This document shows positions 17,570 to 25,112 of a stretch of 64,000 bases of DNA, piece by piece. Numbering within the stretch: the stretch's first letter is position 1; each line of letters begins with the position of its first letter. Source of the DNA: G942493375 sp942493375 (GTDB lineage: Bacteria > Armatimonadota > UBA5829); contig OW818698.1 in assembly GCA_942493375.1 (NCBI GenBank), forward strand, positions 1,302,001 to 1,366,000, written 5' to 3'. The notes under the pieces were generated by a model. That model was not told the origin of the DNA, did no database searches, and was given only the letters and a program-made list of their open reading frames with translations. Made by a program: the position numbers and the translations under genes.

Positions 17570-18688
17570 TCATATTTCCCCGGGTTTTAGGGTGCCTAGT
17601 TCACGGCCGTCTCGGGAGATTCTGACTGAACCCATTTGGACGACTCTTACCGGGGATATTGTTTTAATACCTGACAGGACAAATATGAACATCCTCTTGA
17701 AATCGACTGCCTGGATGAGTCCTACGTCCAGCGTGTTTCCGTTTTCATCGGCTAGCCCACAGAGCAGGTTTGTGAAGCAGTCTGTAGTTGCCAGTAGCAT
17801 ATTGTGCGACGGGAACTTCTCCTGCAGCAGTCTGTGTGCTTCGGTTTTACAAGTTTGCTCCGCGACAGCGAATACTGTGTTACCTGCAATCTCAGCGTGC
17901 AAGATACGGCAGTCTATGGCATCTTCTATGGACTTGATATACTGCCATGTCAATGGACGCCCGGCACGAAAGCATGTGTTCCACAGGCTGACTGAGTCCA
18001 GTTTGATTATGTGCCCGAGTGCATCCGAAAACTCTGAGGCAAACTGCAGCTTTCTGCGGGCTTTGCGGTATTCCTGTGACTTTGCTCTGACCTGAGCCGG
18101 AGTCTTTATGCGTATTATTTGCAAAGACCGCATCCTGGCAAATGGTATCAGCAGAGGGTCTATCTCAAAACCCTTTTGTATTCCCACAAGATAATCAGGC
18201 CTGACTAAATCGATCTTGTGGGTTTTGAGCTTACGGGCAGCATAACCGTCCACCATTCCAGTGGTGTTTACTACAATCAATCTGGCCCCGAGTTCTTTAG
18301 CAGCCTCTACCATCCTCCGGGCTCCATTGGCACACTCCAGAAAATGACCGGGGGGAGCAGTGGAACCCACAAAACTCATTCGGCGGGGTTTCAGGTCGGT
18401 CAGAGATTCAGGCTTGGAGTCTACAGTTGCCATGCTGATTGTGCAGGGAGGACCTACATCGGATTGCCCTACATCCGCATCAACTATTGCGCACAGAAAA
18501 CCAGCATCGACACCAGCCCTGACTAAATCTAAGCAGAATGTAGATTTGCCGGTATCTGACGCCCCCAGCACCGTCACTACTCCAGGCGCTGCCGTTATTT
18601 CCCCAATTGCTTCTTCCCAAGTCTTCACTATTTCTACTTCGACATGTGCTGCTGTTTTCCTGCTCGGAAGGGAAGGGAGGTTAACCAC
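17570..18688 (-). CDS. Clp1/Grc3-type P-loop protein, putative polynucleotide 5'-hydroxyl kinase
   Basis: 372 residues. The P-loop GASDTGKST (about 42-50) is followed by IVDADVGQSDVGPP (about 68-81), the DxDxGQ-type segment characteristic of Clp1/Grc3 RNA kinases and related proteins. FVGSTAPPGH (about 110) and LIVVNTTGMVDG fit the lid and Walker B regions of the same family. The family phosphorylates 5'-hydroxyl RNA or DNA ends in eukaryotes and archaea; bacterial members are known from genome annotation but are little characterised. The start GTG 18688 is uncertain: it abuts a hairpin repeat and has no clear ribosome binding site, and GTG at codon 21 is possible. C-terminal residues about 250-372 are a beta-rich region of unknown function. 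Confidence 0.78.
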   Translation of the reverse strand: MVNLPSLPSRKTAAHVEVEIVKTWEEAIGEITAAPGVVTVLGASDTGKSTFCLDLVRAGVDAGFLCAIVDADVGQSDVGPPCTISMATVDSKPESLTDLKPRRMSFVGSTAPPGHFLECANGARRMVEAAKELGARLIVVNTTGMVDGYAARKLKTHKIDLVRPDYLVGIQKGFEIDPLLIPFARMRSLQIIRIKTPAQVRAKSQEYRKARRKLQFASEFSDALGHIIKLDSVSLWNTCFRAGRPLTWQYIKSIEDAIDCRILHAEIAGNTVFAVAEQTCKTEAHRLLQEKFPSHNMLLATTDCFTNLLCGLADENGNTLDVGLIQAVDFKRMFIFVLSGIKTISPVRVVQMGSVRISRDGRELGTLKPGEI

Positions 18689-18699
18689 GGAAATAGTAG

Positions 18700-18775
18700 C
18701 CCCGCATTATTTATGACTGACCTTGCTTTTGTCCCTACTGCCGGCCAAAAGCGAAGTTTAGTGAATAATGCGGGG
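18700..18775. repeat. Nested-hairpin repeat, CCCGCATTATT family, copy 1
   Basis: Outer arms CCCCGCATTATTTAT and GTGAATAATGCGGGG enclose an inner stem built from GCTTTTG and CAAAAGC. A nearly identical element is at 30168-30241 and a half copy at 28369-28386. The flanks AACCACGGAAAT and GAATACACGGAAAT match another repeat family (see 23344-23515), which suggests insertion of this element into that repeat. Confidence 0.8.
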
Positions 18776-18924
18776 TTGAATACACGGAAATGGGGAATAG
18801 TGGGATATTGTGCAAGGTTTGGGCAGCCACAATCAGTCAATGGAACTGATATAGTTAAACACTGGTATATGTAGATGTAGACATAATAATAAGACAGCTT
18901 TGCTTATAAGACTGGAGACTTGCC

Positions 18925-19407
18925 ATGATGAAGTATATTTACATTGGTATTGCAGTAATTCTTATCGTGCTTGCATATGGGTTTATAACAACGGACCGTC
19001 GGGCAGATGATACCAGAGTCACTGAAGTTATAACAAACATAGTTTCCAGTGGAAATGCGCGGAATCTTTCAAAGTGTATGTCCAACGTATCTGATGACTT
19101 CAAGACGGAATCCGACATCAACAGAGACCGGCTGCGGCTATTGGTGGCACAGGCATTTCGATCGGAGACCCATTTCCAGATCGAGACTACTCTGAAGAAC
19201 CTTACAGTGAATGGTGATGAAGCCCAGGCAGTGATATATGTAGTGATTAAGGGTTGGGATGAGGGTAACGGAACATATCAGAGAGATGTGAACGTAAGAC
19301 TCAAGAAAGAACCTGCCCGGAGGATGCTGGTGATACCGGCTAACAACTGGAAAGTGACGTTTATAGACTCGCTGGTGGTCAGCGGGGGGGAAGAGTCGGT
19401 TTTATAG
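18925..19407 (+). CDS. Membrane-anchored NTF2/SnoaL-like small protein
   Basis: 160 residues. GGAG lies 9 bp before ATG 18925. One N-terminal transmembrane helix (about 3-22) is followed by a soluble domain with a helix-rich start (VTEVITNIVSSGNARNLSKCM) and a curved-sheet end (EAQAVIYVVIKG, RDVNVRLKKE, NNWKVTFID). This order suits an NTF2-like fold of the DUF4440/SnoaL kind, as used by many extracytoplasmic accessory proteins. The assignment is by pattern only. It stands alone on the plus strand. Confidence 0.65.
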   Translation: MMKYIYIGIAVILIVLAYGFITTDRRADDTRVTEVITNIVSSGNARNLSKCMSNVSDDFKTESDINRDRLRLLVAQAFRSETHFQIETTLKNLTVNGDEAQAVIYVVIKGWDEGNGTYQRDVNVRLKKEPARRMLVIPANNWKVTFIDSLVVSGGEESVL

Positions 19408-19473
19408 GAGAACCACAGCCCAATTCGCCCTTGGCGATGGGGGACCAGGGGGATTGATTCCTTTCCCGACTCC

Positions 19474-19586
19474 GTTAGCCCTGAGTAGCCGCAGGCGTAT
19501 CGAAGGGCGGCTTCGGAGAACCTGTCCTGTTAAATCGTGCAAAACAAACCGCCCTTCGATACGCTACGCTACTCAGGACTAGCGGG
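19474..19586. repeat. Large imperfect inverted repeat, TTCGATACGC type
   Basis: GCCCTGAGTAGC...GTATCGAAGGGCGG (19474-19510) faces CCGCCCTTCGATACGC...GCTACTCAGGACTAGC (19549-19586). Similar CCTTCGATACGC/GCTACTCAGG palindromes are widespread intergenic elements in several bacterial phyla. Confidence 0.75.
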
Positions 19587-19658
19587 GTAAAGTACCGTCA
19601 AGTCTCTAACAGTGAAAAAGGAGACTGCCAGGGATTGTCAAAAAGTCAGCTAAAACGC

Positions 19659-19778
19659 ACCACCTAATCCCCCCTTGGAGAAAGGGAGCTAGAGGGATTG
19701 ATTTCTGCGGCATAGACTTGCGTGAATACCATCAATCCCCCCTATCCCCCTTCTCCAAGGGGGAATTGGGTGGTGTTC
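19659..19778. repeat. Inverted pair of the CCCCCTTGGAGAA repeat
   Basis: Two copies of the C-rich element face each other. The left copy reads CACCACCTAATCCCCCCTTG and the right copy is its near-complement ending GGGGGAATTGGGTGGTG. Single copies occur at 5801-5835, 5981-6016, 29372-29407, 50077-50111 and 53953-53990, and a variant at 19429-19459. The gap 19408-19782 holds only these repeats. Confidence 0.75.
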
Positions 19779-19782
19779 TATT

Positions 19783-20712
19783 TTAGTGCATTTCTACTTC
19801 GCAGGAGCCTATTCCCGGGCGGTAGAAGTTGAACTGGACGTTTGGATGCAGGGCCATCAGGGACATTGGGCAGGATGCATCTGCAATCTTCTTGCTGATC
19901 ATCAGAGTAGTCAGTCTCTGGCCGAATGCGTTATCGTGCATTCCTGCCTGCCAGATCGATACCTTCTCTGCTTTCCATGTCTGGACTGGTCCGACGCTGA
20001 CTGCCTGGGTCGGGACAATGTCCAATTTGCCTCCACCGGACGTGCGGGCATTCTGGATGATGGTCAGAGGGTGAAGATCAACGATTCTGGTGCCAAGCTT
20101 CAACTGCTCTTCAGGGGTTGGAGGATTGTCAATGTAGGCACCCTCTCTCTTGGGAGGATCGTTGAATGCCCAGTGCTTTACATCTCCCTGTCCACCCTGC
20201 ATAACTACACAGCGAACACCCTCATAACTCTTCTCATACTCAGAAGGGTCAGCTTTGGGGAAGTGCATGTTTGCAGCCGGCATAGCCAGTTTGGAGCAAA
20301 TCTTGTTGAAGCACATCTCACGGTCGGCTTTAGCAAATGAGAGAGGATGGTCCTCAGCGACTTCCTTGCCATCCAGAACCCACTCGTCCATGCCCCAGAA
20401 ATGAGCATCTTTCAGATTAAGACCCATAGAGTTCACAATGCGGGCGACTAGTGGGAGCTGCTCTGTGGGACCGATGGGTCCGCAGATGCCTGCAGGGCTG
20501 TCAGGAGTGGCCTGTTTCCAAGCATCTATATATTCCAGTGCCTCTGCGCAGTAGAAGTCTTCGAGTGTGTCATAGAATACTACTTTGAAACCCTCGCGGG
20601 AGAGTCCCAGGAGATCATCTGCAGTCAGTTTTGCTGCATCATTCAGGATTTCCTGGTCCAGTGTGGTGTAATCCCACCAACCTGGCGCTATTTTGCTTAT
20701 TGCTCTTGCCAT
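19783..20712 (-). CDS. NagB-like sugar-phosphate isomerase/deaminase, divergent active site
   Basis: 309 residues from ATG 20712, which has GAGGAAAG immediately upstream. The fold markers of glucosamine-6-phosphate deaminase/6-phosphogluconolactonase are present: VVFYDTLEDFY, FWGMDEWVLDG (compare MDEY in NagB) and VVMQGGQGDVKHWAFNDPP (compare GGIGxDGHIAFNEP). In the last motif the catalytic Asp is replaced by Val and the Glu by Asp, while His is kept. The enzyme may therefore act on a different sugar phosphate or by a different step. It is monocistronic between repeat clusters, in a genome rich in amino-sugar hydrolases. Confidence 0.75.
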   Translation of the reverse strand: MARAISKIAPGWWDYTTLDQEILNDAAKLTADDLLGLSREGFKVVFYDTLEDFYCAEALEYIDAWKQATPDSPAGICGPIGPTEQLPLVARIVNSMGLNLKDAHFWGMDEWVLDGKEVAEDHPLSFAKADREMCFNKICSKLAMPAANMHFPKADPSEYEKSYEGVRCVVMQGGQGDVKHWAFNDPPKREGAYIDNPPTPEEQLKLGTRIVDLHPLTIIQNARTSGGGKLDIVPTQAVSVGPVQTWKAEKVSIWQAGMHDNAFGQRLTTLMISKKIADASCPMSLMALHPNVQFNFYRPGIGSCEVEMH

Positions 20713-20911
20713 TTCTTTCCTCCATACCAGCCAAAAGGCTGTAATAGTCAATATCATCAGGATGCAGATACATCCAGCGGAGTTACATTTTCACAAAACC
20801 GCTCTGAAGATAGTTCGCCAACCGGGCCTGGATATCCTGCAAAGGGTTTGGGATAGGGGAAGGGGAATTATGAGTTATGAATTATGAATTATGAAAGGGG
20901 AACTAGATTTT

Positions 20912-21646
20912 TTACATTTGGGCGTGTTTGGCTTGCCATAGGGTCATTGGGATAAATGCTGCCAGGAATGCACTCCAGCCGGCCAGCAGGGACCAGTGCA
21001 GGCCGAAGAGCGGATATGTTATGTGGGCAGCAATCATCAGCGGTACCATCGCCATCATCATTAAGGTTATCTGCCTGGCTGATGTGTAGAGACTGTGCCG
21101 GGCTTCATAGGAAGTGAATACTCCTACCATTGGAAAAACAGTCATGAATCCCTGCAGAGAGTTTTTCATTATGACGAGTCCGAATACGAGAAGAGTTACC
21201 ATCGGAAGTTTGATCCAGACAGGCAATTTGCTTCTGTGGCCTGGTTCTTCTTTATGAGGCAGGTTTACATAGAATGCTGCAGCCCAGATTATGACACCGA
21301 TACAAGCTATCCAGAAACAGATATCATTATTTGGAACTATACGTGCAACACTGGTTCCCACTGTGCAGTAGACAACCACACAAATCAGGATAGTTGCGAA
21401 TATGTGGAGTTTACATCGTTTATGCAGCAGGTAGACAAGGAACGTGTAGATGAAAAGGTTCATCAGTCCAAGCACATTGAATACACCTATCTGTTTATCG
21501 AGTGAAAGCGAAGCTACGGTGAATGGCAACGGCAGACAGAGTACAAATGCCTTCCACTTCGGTAGATAGAGATATGCGACTATTGTTGCCTCTACTGAGA
21601 CCAGCGCCAGCAGGATGATATCCCACATGCCGAAGTGGAAATTCAT
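20912..21646 (-). CDS. Polytopic membrane protein in the PspA-AAA cluster
   Basis: 244 residues, about seven predicted transmembrane helices, starting with MWDIILLALVSVEATIVAYLYL. It has no motif I recognise. A basic loop (PHKEEPGHRSKLPVWIKLP) separates helices 1-4 from the rest. The ATG lies 3 bp after the stop of the AAA+ gene, with its ribosome binding site CAGGAG inside that gene's last codons. The tight coupling suggests that it acts with the AAA+ ATPase at the membrane. Confidence 0.75.
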   Translation of the reverse strand: MNFHFGMWDIILLALVSVEATIVAYLYLPKWKAFVLCLPLPFTVASLSLDKQIGVFNVLGLMNLFIYTFLVYLLHKRCKLHIFATILICVVVYCTVGTSVARIVPNNDICFWIACIGVIIWAAAFYVNLPHKEEPGHRSKLPVWIKLPMVTLLVFGLVIMKNSLQGFMTVFPMVGVFTSYEARHSLYTSARQITLMMMAMVPLMIAAHITYPLFGLHWSLLAGWSAFLAAFIPMTLWQAKHAQM

Positions 21647-21649
21647 CCG

Positions 21650-23317
21650 TTAAGGCTCCTGCAGGTGTCGGAAGAAATTCGGGACAAATTCCAGATCAGT
21701 AGCTTCACGCACAGCAAGTCTTGATTGAGTCTCAAGAATGTCCAAAGGCACCGGATTGCGGTAATCCACCAGGCACTCTTTGAGGACTCTGCCCGGTGTC
21801 TTGTTTGTGGTCCCACAGATGCGGTATACCTTGACAGCCAAAGACTCAGCAGCACCTGGAGTCAACATAACCGGCAAGGACGATTTGATCGTTTCATACA
21901 GGCTTTCGGAGAGCTTTAATCCCCGCCTTTTGAAAAGTGTGCAGATCAGATCATAACTCTCTCTGGTTGTGGTTGTAGGGAAGATGGGAATTCTTACGTC
22001 GATTCTGCCCGGGCGTTTCAGATCAACTTCTATCAGGTCAGGCCTGCTGGAAGCCAGCACCCAGATGACTCTGCCCCGGTTTCGGGTATTGCTCATCTCC
22101 TCAGCCATCATAGAATATATACGCCCGGAGACTCCTGAGTCACCTGATCCTGCTTCACGCCTGCCTAGTGTCTGATCTGCTTCATCGATGAAAACATAAC
22201 AGCGAGAAAGGGCTTGAAGAAGCCTGAATATCTTTTCCAGATTACCCTCTGTGCTGCCAACCCATTTATCCCGGAAGTTCTTCATCTTTACTACAGGGAC
22301 TCCGGCTTCTCCAGCCAGGCATTCCATCATGAAAGTTTTTCCAGTCCCTACTGGTCCACACAGCAGATAACCCATAGGTAGAGCTGCCAGATCTCCTTTG
22401 TTCCAGAGTGCAATATCCTGCCGGAGCCAGTCTTTGGCTTTCTCCATACCATAAAGGTCATTCAAGGTCCGTTTGGATTCTATAAAATCGATCAGCCCGT
22501 TGCAGTCTTTCTCAACGAGTTCTTTTTTTAGAATGGACAGGTCTGCAGAGGAAATTTCTTTTTTCTTATACTGGGATGTTTTCAGAAGTGTATCGACTGA
22601 GTTGAGCGTAGCCCCTGCCAGTTGGGATGATGCAACATTAAGGTTACCTTTGAATTGATTTAGTGCTACCGGATAATTGGCAACACCGGTCTCCAATAGT
22701 GAGCATATGTCGTCAGGTGATGGCAGCGGCACTTTTATCCTGGCAGTCCTGGAGTTGTTTACAATTAAAGAGTGCAGGTCATTGAGGTTTTCTGTGATCA
22801 GGAAAGTAGCCAGAGAGTGACGGCTCAATACAGCATCCTGGGACCAGTCCCGCATAAGTGAAGCCAGCGCATTGAGATCGTATATGAGACCACCCTGCAG
22901 CGCAGGCGCCAGCAGATCAGCATTCATCACAAAACAGCCTATCTGCAGTCGTTGCCCGGTAATGGCTGCAGTGTTGGCGGTGTAGCGGAAATAGTGAGTT
23001 AATGCTTCTACAGCAGCTCTTGGAGCCTTGGGTAGTTCAGGATTATTGCGAAAAGTTGGCCACTGCCCGAATATTTCATTACCCTTTTCAACCCGGATAC
23101 CATTTCCTACATCATAGCTGAGGATTACATCAAACCGTGGCATTAATACCTTGAGCAAAAATTCGGTAAGAGAACCAAGTGATGCCTGGTTTTCACGCGG
23201 AATAAGCAGACGATCATTTACATTGCCATATAATACGAACTGGTTGGCTGCATCACTTTCGTAAAGAGCAACCAGTTCTTCAGCCCATTGAGGAAGTTGT
23301 TGTGATTTTGTAGACAA
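21650..23317 (-). CDS. AAA+ ATPase with degenerate first domain, partner of PspA
   Basis: 555 residues from TTG 23317 (GGAG 8 bp upstream). The C-terminal AAA domain is complete: Walker A GPVGTGKT (321-328), pore-loop-like KWVGSTEGN (351-359), Walker B YVFIDEAD (374-381), sensor ASSRPD (about 422) and arginine fingers KRPGRID (434-440). Residues about 20-210 have FVLYGNVNDRLL and FLITENLNDLHSLI, which resemble a degenerate AAA domain lacking a P-loop, as in Ycf46-like proteins. It lies 210 bp after pspA, with repeats between, and 3 bp before a membrane-protein gene. By analogy with Vps4 and ESCRT-III it could remodel PspA polymers; this is inference. Confidence 0.85.
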   Translation of the reverse strand: MSTKSQQLPQWAEELVALYESDAANQFVLYGNVNDRLLIPRENQASLGSLTEFLLKVLMPRFDVILSYDVGNGIRVEKGNEIFGQWPTFRNNPELPKAPRAAVEALTHYFRYTANTAAITGQRLQIGCFVMNADLLAPALQGGLIYDLNALASLMRDWSQDAVLSRHSLATFLITENLNDLHSLIVNNSRTARIKVPLPSPDDICSLLETGVANYPVALNQFKGNLNVASSQLAGATLNSVDTLLKTSQYKKKEISSADLSILKKELVEKDCNGLIDFIESKRTLNDLYGMEKAKDWLRQDIALWNKGDLAALPMGYLLCGPVGTGKTFMMECLAGEAGVPVVKMKNFRDKWVGSTEGNLEKIFRLLQALSRCYVFIDEADQTLGRREAGSGDSGVSGRIYSMMAEEMSNTRNRGRVIWVLASSRPDLIEVDLKRPGRIDVRIPIFPTTTTRESYDLICTLFKRRGLKLSESLYETIKSSLPVMLTPGAAESLAVKVYRICGTTNKTPGRVLKECLVDYRNPVPLDILETQSRLAVREATDLEFVPNFFRHLQEP

Positions 23318-23343
23318 ACCGGCGCTCCTTTTGAAGTCCCTGA

Positions 23344-23515
23344 AAATTTTAATACAACCACGGAATACACGGAAATAATTGATATTAACTTAGGTAGTTA
23401 TTGTGCTGTTCGCTTATTTGATTATATTACAATTGTTACGTCAATTACTGCATATAGTAACATTCACACAAAACTATTCCCTTTATTTCCGTGTATTCAG
23501 TGTATTCCGTGGTGA
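23344..23515. repeat. CCACGGAATACACGGAAAT inverted repeat between pspA and the AAA+ gene
   Basis: ACCACGGAATACACGGAAAT near 23348-23368 is complementary to the region ending at about 23514 (TTATTTCCGTGTATTC then GTATTCCGTGGT). Parts of the same repeat flank the hairpin element at 18700-18775. Confidence 0.65.
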
Positions 23516-23527
23516 CAAATGGTCACT

Positions 23528-24295
23528 TTATTGCGGAGTGGTGGATTCGCTCTCCGGGCCCATTGTCTTGCCTGTATCAATCCCGGCTTCCGGGGCGGCT
23601 TCGGCCTGGGTTGGTTCCAGAGCTATACCTTCCTGAGCAGCGAAATCGGCCAGGGCTAGATCAGCCAGCGCCTTGTGTTCGGATTCCTGAACAGCAAACT
23701 CGGTGGTATTGAGAGTGTCTCTGGCTACTCTGGCTTTACCTGCTGCTTTGTTGCGTTCGTCCTGGACCATCTCTGACAGACGGTCTAATGTATCGCCGGA
23801 GCCTCCGATATTGGTAACCATACCGGCAGCCATTTCGTTAAGCTCAGCCATAGCTTTCTGGACTTTGAGGTCATCGATCCCCCGCTTGAGTGTTTCAATC
23901 TTGCGTTTAGCTTCTGCAATAGCTACATCTCTGGCCTTAACCAGTTCCTTGTATGTCTGCTCAGCAACTTCAAGTTCTTTTCGTCTGTCAGCGAGGTCTT
24001 TCTGGGTCTGCTGCAGTTTTAGTGCATATTCACCAGCAAGTTCCCTATTTCCAGCTTTCAAGTTAGCCGAAGCTTTGGCACGATATTCCTGTTCCTGAGC
24101 TTCAAGTTTTTTGACCTGTGCCATTAAATTCTCACACAGGCCTGCGTGTGAAGCAAGTCCATCATTATACTTACCTATCTGGACACGCAGATTTTCCTTC
24201 TCTACTTCCAGCAAAGCTTCAGGATTTTTCTTCTCCATTCCCGAGAGAAACAATCCAAAAAAACCTTTTATTAGATTAGACAGTCTTTTAAACAT
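23528..24295 (-). CDS. PspA/IM30 (Vipp1) family membrane-remodelling protein
   Basis: 255 residues from ATG 24295 (GGAGGG 7 bp upstream; the earlier start lacks a site). The N-terminal amphipathic helix MFKRLSNLIKGFFGLF is followed by long coiled coil (about 20-210) with the IM30 pattern (EKENLRVQIGKYNDGLASHA, KKLEAQEQEYRAKAS, DVAIAEAKRKIETLKR, VQDERNKAAGKARVA). The acidic, alanine-rich tail after about 225 is disordered. PspA/Vipp1 proteins belong to the ESCRT-III superfamily and form rods or rings on damaged inner membrane. No PspF, PspB or PspC gene is in the window; an AAA+ ATPase and a membrane protein take their place. Confidence 0.92.
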   Translation of the reverse strand: MFKRLSNLIKGFFGLFLSGMEKKNPEALLEVEKENLRVQIGKYNDGLASHAGLCENLMAQVKKLEAQEQEYRAKASANLKAGNRELAGEYALKLQQTQKDLADRRKELEVAEQTYKELVKARDVAIAEAKRKIETLKRGIDDLKVQKAMAELNEMAAGMVTNIGGSGDTLDRLSEMVQDERNKAAGKARVARDTLNTTEFAVQESEHKALADLALADFAAQEGIALEPTQAEAAPEAGIDTGKTMGPESESTTPQ

Positions 24296-24679
24296 CCTAT
24301 ACCCTCCGGAACTGGGGTTTGTCTGCATGTATAATACTGACCAGGTACATGCGCCTCCAGATTAGTAAAAGTATATTGGAGTATGAGGACTTTGGCAAGA
24401 AAAATGCCATTATTTTATATCACGATGGGATATTTTTCGTGGTGATATATCAATTAGTTTACAATCCGATTCAATTGATATTCGCGCATATACGTATTAT
24501 TCCATACGTTTTTTTGCGTGTATTGCTGAGAATAACCTTCTGTTCCACGGATATCAGGAAGGAATGTGTTAAGTAGGCGGTTAACTGGGTATTATGTTTC
24601 AGTCTGTGATTTCCGATGGTATGGTGTGAATATCGACATAACAACATCCAGTGTGCAGACTGACTAACATTTTGCATCG

Positions 24680-24730
24680 CATCTGGTAATGATCAGCCTG
24701 CGAGTTTCGCAGGCTGATCATTACCAGATG
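24680..24730. repeat. Perfect 24-bp hairpin upstream of the capD promoter
   Basis: Arms 24680-24703 and 24707-24730 are perfect reverse complements around a 3-nt loop (GTT); the arm core is GATCAGCCTGCGA. No T-run follows on either strand. The rest of 24296-24772 holds no gene I can support. Confidence 0.85.
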
Positions 24731-24772
24731 ATTATTTGCACATGTTTGCCGGATTATGTGACGCTTATTTGG

Positions 24773-24801
24773 TTGACAGTCGATAGTCATCGTGCTAGAA
24801 T
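24773..24801 (+). promoter_or_regulatory. Near-consensus sigma70 promoter for leader ORF and capD
   Basis: TTGACA (24773-24778), exactly 17 bp, TAGAAT (24796-24801). Transcription would start near 24808, leaving about 290 nt of 5' leader before capD. Confidence 0.8.
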
Positions 24802-24989
24802 GCTCTCTGTTGTCGAGTTCTGTAACTGGATTTGCATAATTCTGCATTCTACGCACTGAGGCTTTATTAGTATTGAATTTTTCGAGCCTTAAGTAGGGGT
24901 GCCAGCTTGTTTCGAACGGGAACATGTCTAAGTCTTTGTAGGTTATATTACTTTCAAAGCTTTGCAATATCTTGGGAGGATTCTGAGAT

Positions 24990-25112
24990 ATGACTTCTTC
25001 CCAGCCAGATTCAAATAAAACAATATCTTTCACCCCTGGTTTCCGGGAATATAGTGTGCACTATCGAAAAAATACGCCGGGAGTATTGGTGAAGTTATGT
25101 ACAAGGGAATAG
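24990..25112 (+). CDS. Small leader ORF (40 aa) overlapping capD start
   Basis: ATG 24990 has GGGAGGA 9 bp upstream, a stronger site than the one before capD. The peptide begins MTSSQPDSNKTISFTPGFRE, continues with a basic stretch (HYRKNTPG), and ends at TAG 25110-25112, which is 16 bp inside capD in another frame. This layout is typical of translational coupling: ribosomes finishing the leader could reinitiate on capD, whose own site is weak and distant. No homology is recognised, so whether the peptide matters or only its translation does is open. Confidence 0.5.
   Translation: MTSSQPDSNKTISFTPGFREYSVHYRKNTPGVLVKLCTRE

Noticed and set aside
24319..24576. 85-residue plus-strand hydrophobic frame after pspA
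   Set aside because: Starts inside the opposite-strand pspA leader, lacks a ribosome site, and has no family pattern.
24599..25033. 144-residue minus-strand reading frame starting GTG and running through the capD leader
   Set aside because: It lies opposite the promoter, the leader ORF and the perfect hairpin, has no convincing ribosome binding site, and shows no family pattern. Part of its sequence is simply the hairpin arms.
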